From assembly GCF_947495995.1 (NCBI RefSeq), contig NZ_CANMAX010000002.1, positions 310,001-374,000 of the forward strand: a stretch of 64,000 bases of DNA, read 5' to 3'. The notes beneath the pieces are model-generated. The model ran no database searches, was not told the origin of the DNA, and saw nothing but the letters and a program-made list of their open reading frames with translations. The number at the start of each line of letters is the position of its first letter. Positions within the stretch are counted from its first letter, which is position 1. This document shows positions 63,419 through 64,000 of this stretch, piece after piece. This stretch comes from an uncultured Tenacibaculum sp. GTDB taxonomy: Bacteria > Bacteroidota > Bacteroidia > Flavobacteriales > Flavobacteriaceae. The translations under genes and the position numbers were made by a program.

Positions 63419-63591
63419 AGTTAAAATCTCAAAATAATATAACTATTGGAATTTTATTAATCATTGTTGGAGTAGCTTTTTTGTTATTGGGAGAAATTAG
63501 TTCAATTAAACATATAATTTTTCTAGTAGCAATAATTGTATCGGGCATTTTCAGTTTAGTTTCTGGACTTGAAAAACGAAAATCTATTTAA
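63415..63591 (+). CDS. 58-residue two-helix membrane protein
   Basis: Too short for most ORF lists. It starts with GTG at 63415, overlapping the stop of the previous gene by 4 nt, and encodes two hydrophobic segments (about residues 9-26 and 33-51) with a polar loop GEISSIKH and basic end EKRKSI. Codon content is the same as its neighbours. The coupling to the previous gene supports that it is real. No function is proposed. Confidence 0.6.
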   Translation: MKLKSQNNITIGILLIIVGVAFLLLGEISSIKHIIFLVAIIVSGIFSLVSGLEKRKSI

Positions 63592-63658
63592 AAAACTTAT
63601 TAATAGAGATATAACTTAATATTTTTAAATGTTTTTAGGATAACTAATTAATAATCCG

Positions 63659-63666
63659 TACATTTG
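63659..63666 (+). promoter_or_regulatory. -7 element of rpsA
   Basis: TACATTTG (63659-63666) followed by CACG is a strong flavobacterial -7 element. It implies a leader of about 120 nt before the rpsA ATG at 63790. Confidence 0.6.
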
Positions 63667-63669
63667 CAC

Positions 63670-63789
63670 GCCTTTTTTCGACAACAGACAATTAAAAAGG
63701 TTTAAAAATTATTTATTTAAGTTTAATCTCTCTTTGAGTTAGGGTCGTTAAAAATCTGACTAACAAAAAGATACAAAATTATTTCAGAC
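63670..63789 (+). other. Leader of the rpsA mRNA
   Basis: About 120 nt untranslated. It contains a possible hairpin GTTAG/CTAAC (63738-63742 with 63760-63764), and CGAC/CAGA segments near 63679-63688 with complements GTCG and TCTG near 63744 and 63755. The length and potential folds are compatible with autoregulation by S1, but the pairings are short and I cannot score them. Confidence 0.35.
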
Positions 63790-64000
63790 ATGTCTGAAGA
63801 AACAAAAAAAACAGTTGACCCAACTGTAGATCCAGCACAATTTTTAGCAACTTTTAACTGGCATAAATACGAAGAAGGTATTGATGAAGTTGATGAGTCT
63901 AAATTAAAAGAATTCGAACAAGCATTAGAAGGAACAGTAGGTTTCGTAAACGAGCGTGATGTTATTGAAGGTGAAGTTGTTCGTGTTACTGATCGTGATG
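63790..64000 (+). CDS. rpsA: 30S ribosomal protein S1 (N-terminal part, cut by window edge)
   Basis: The first 70 codons are inside the window. The translation MSEETKKTVDPTVDPAQFL then FNWHKYEEGIDEVDESKL and ALEGTVGFVNERDVIEGEVVRVTDRD is typical of the Bacteroidota S1 with a long N-terminal extension before the first S1 domain. S1 binds mRNA leaders and helps initiation on weak ribosome binding sites, which is relevant to a genome where leaders are short and lack clear Shine-Dalgarno sequences. Confidence 0.93.
   Translation, partial: MSEETKKTVDPTVDPAQFLATFNWHKYEEGIDEVDESKLKEFEQALEGTVGFVNERDVIEGEVVRVTDRD

Noticed and set aside
63670..63789. Pseudoknot in the rpsA leader formed by CGAC/GTCG and CAGA/TCTG
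   Set aside because: Each helix is only four base pairs and the order could be chance; kept only as a low-confidence leader note.
1..64000. CRISPR array, insertion sequence or integron
   Set aside because: No regularly spaced repeats of 25-40 bp, no transposase motif and no terminal inverted repeats were found on reading both strands.

Overview
The window is AT-rich chromosomal DNA from a marine-type member of the Flavobacteriaceae (Bacteroidota). Several things point there: a fused lpxC-fabZ gene, a PorX response regulator and a C-terminal sorting domain of the type IX secretion system (T9SS), a FecI/FecR/TonB-dependent receptor cassette, SPOR and CarboxypepD_reg-like proteins, and promoters of the TTG/TAnnTTTG type used by the Bacteroidetes housekeeping sigma factor. 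I see no rRNA, CRISPR array, insertion sequence or prophage. The genus cannot be fixed from sequence alone; a Tenacibaculum/Polaribacter-like organism is a guess.

Layout. 1-2.6 kb: the edge of a PorV/PorQ-family gene, a YheT-like hydrolase, pssA, and a quinone-reductase-like flavoprotein facing an HxlR regulator across a paired operator. 3-6.5 kb (minus): kdsD-tatC-AhpD-like-lptB plus a small membrane protein. 6.6-11 kb: recQ, a YdeI-like protein and a lipocalin-like lipoprotein with an ECF-type promoter. 11-15.5 kb (minus): an adenylation enzyme, a membrane FAD/NAD(P) reductase, a crotonase and an outer-membrane protein form an operon that looks like a split TmpL-type redox system; it diverges from an OmpR-type two-component pair. 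17.9-21 kb (minus): alanine dehydrogenase, tsaE, porX. 21-28 kb (plus): an HD phosphohydrolase, lpxD, lpxC-fabZ, lpxA, efp, a second lpxD-like gene and sucD. 28-32.4 kb: an M16 lipoprotein protease, a 43-residue double-glycine-leader peptide gene missed by length cut-offs, and fabG.

32-38 kb holds a cell-surface signalling locus: TonB-dependent receptor, FecR anti-sigma and FecI-type sigma factor on the minus strand, with a modular 582-residue lipoprotein on the plus strand. A GGTAGG-N18/19-GTT/GTC motif precedes fecR, the modular lipoprotein and the distant lipocalin-like lipoprotein, which suggests a small regulon. 38-39.2 kb: an XRE regulator with several TTTACA-N2-TGTAAA palindromes upstream. 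39-46 kb (minus): purL, a secreted T9SS endonuclease I, a CarboxypepD_reg protein, tRNA-Leu and tRNA-Lys. 46-50 kb: aroK, a phosphoribosyltransferase, an S4 RNA-binding protein, an FKBP lipoprotein, a porin-like barrel and a transketolase C-terminal subunit. 50-57.9 kb (mostly minus): maf, smpB, a glycine-rich barrel protein, a SPOR protein, a THUMP-like methyltransferase, a beta-barrel protein, a pentapeptide-repeat membrane protein and prmC. 58-63.6 kb is a compact plus-strand run (lipoprotein, ribD, HAD, EamA, YigZ, FadL-like, two small proteins), and the window ends in rpsA.

Most of the window is envelope biogenesis (lipid A, phosphatidylserine, LPS export, Tat, T9SS control) and core metabolism. 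The points that deserve most attention are the TmpL-like operon, the ECF lipoprotein regulon, the double-glycine peptide beside the M16 protease, and the operator cluster upstream of the XRE gene.
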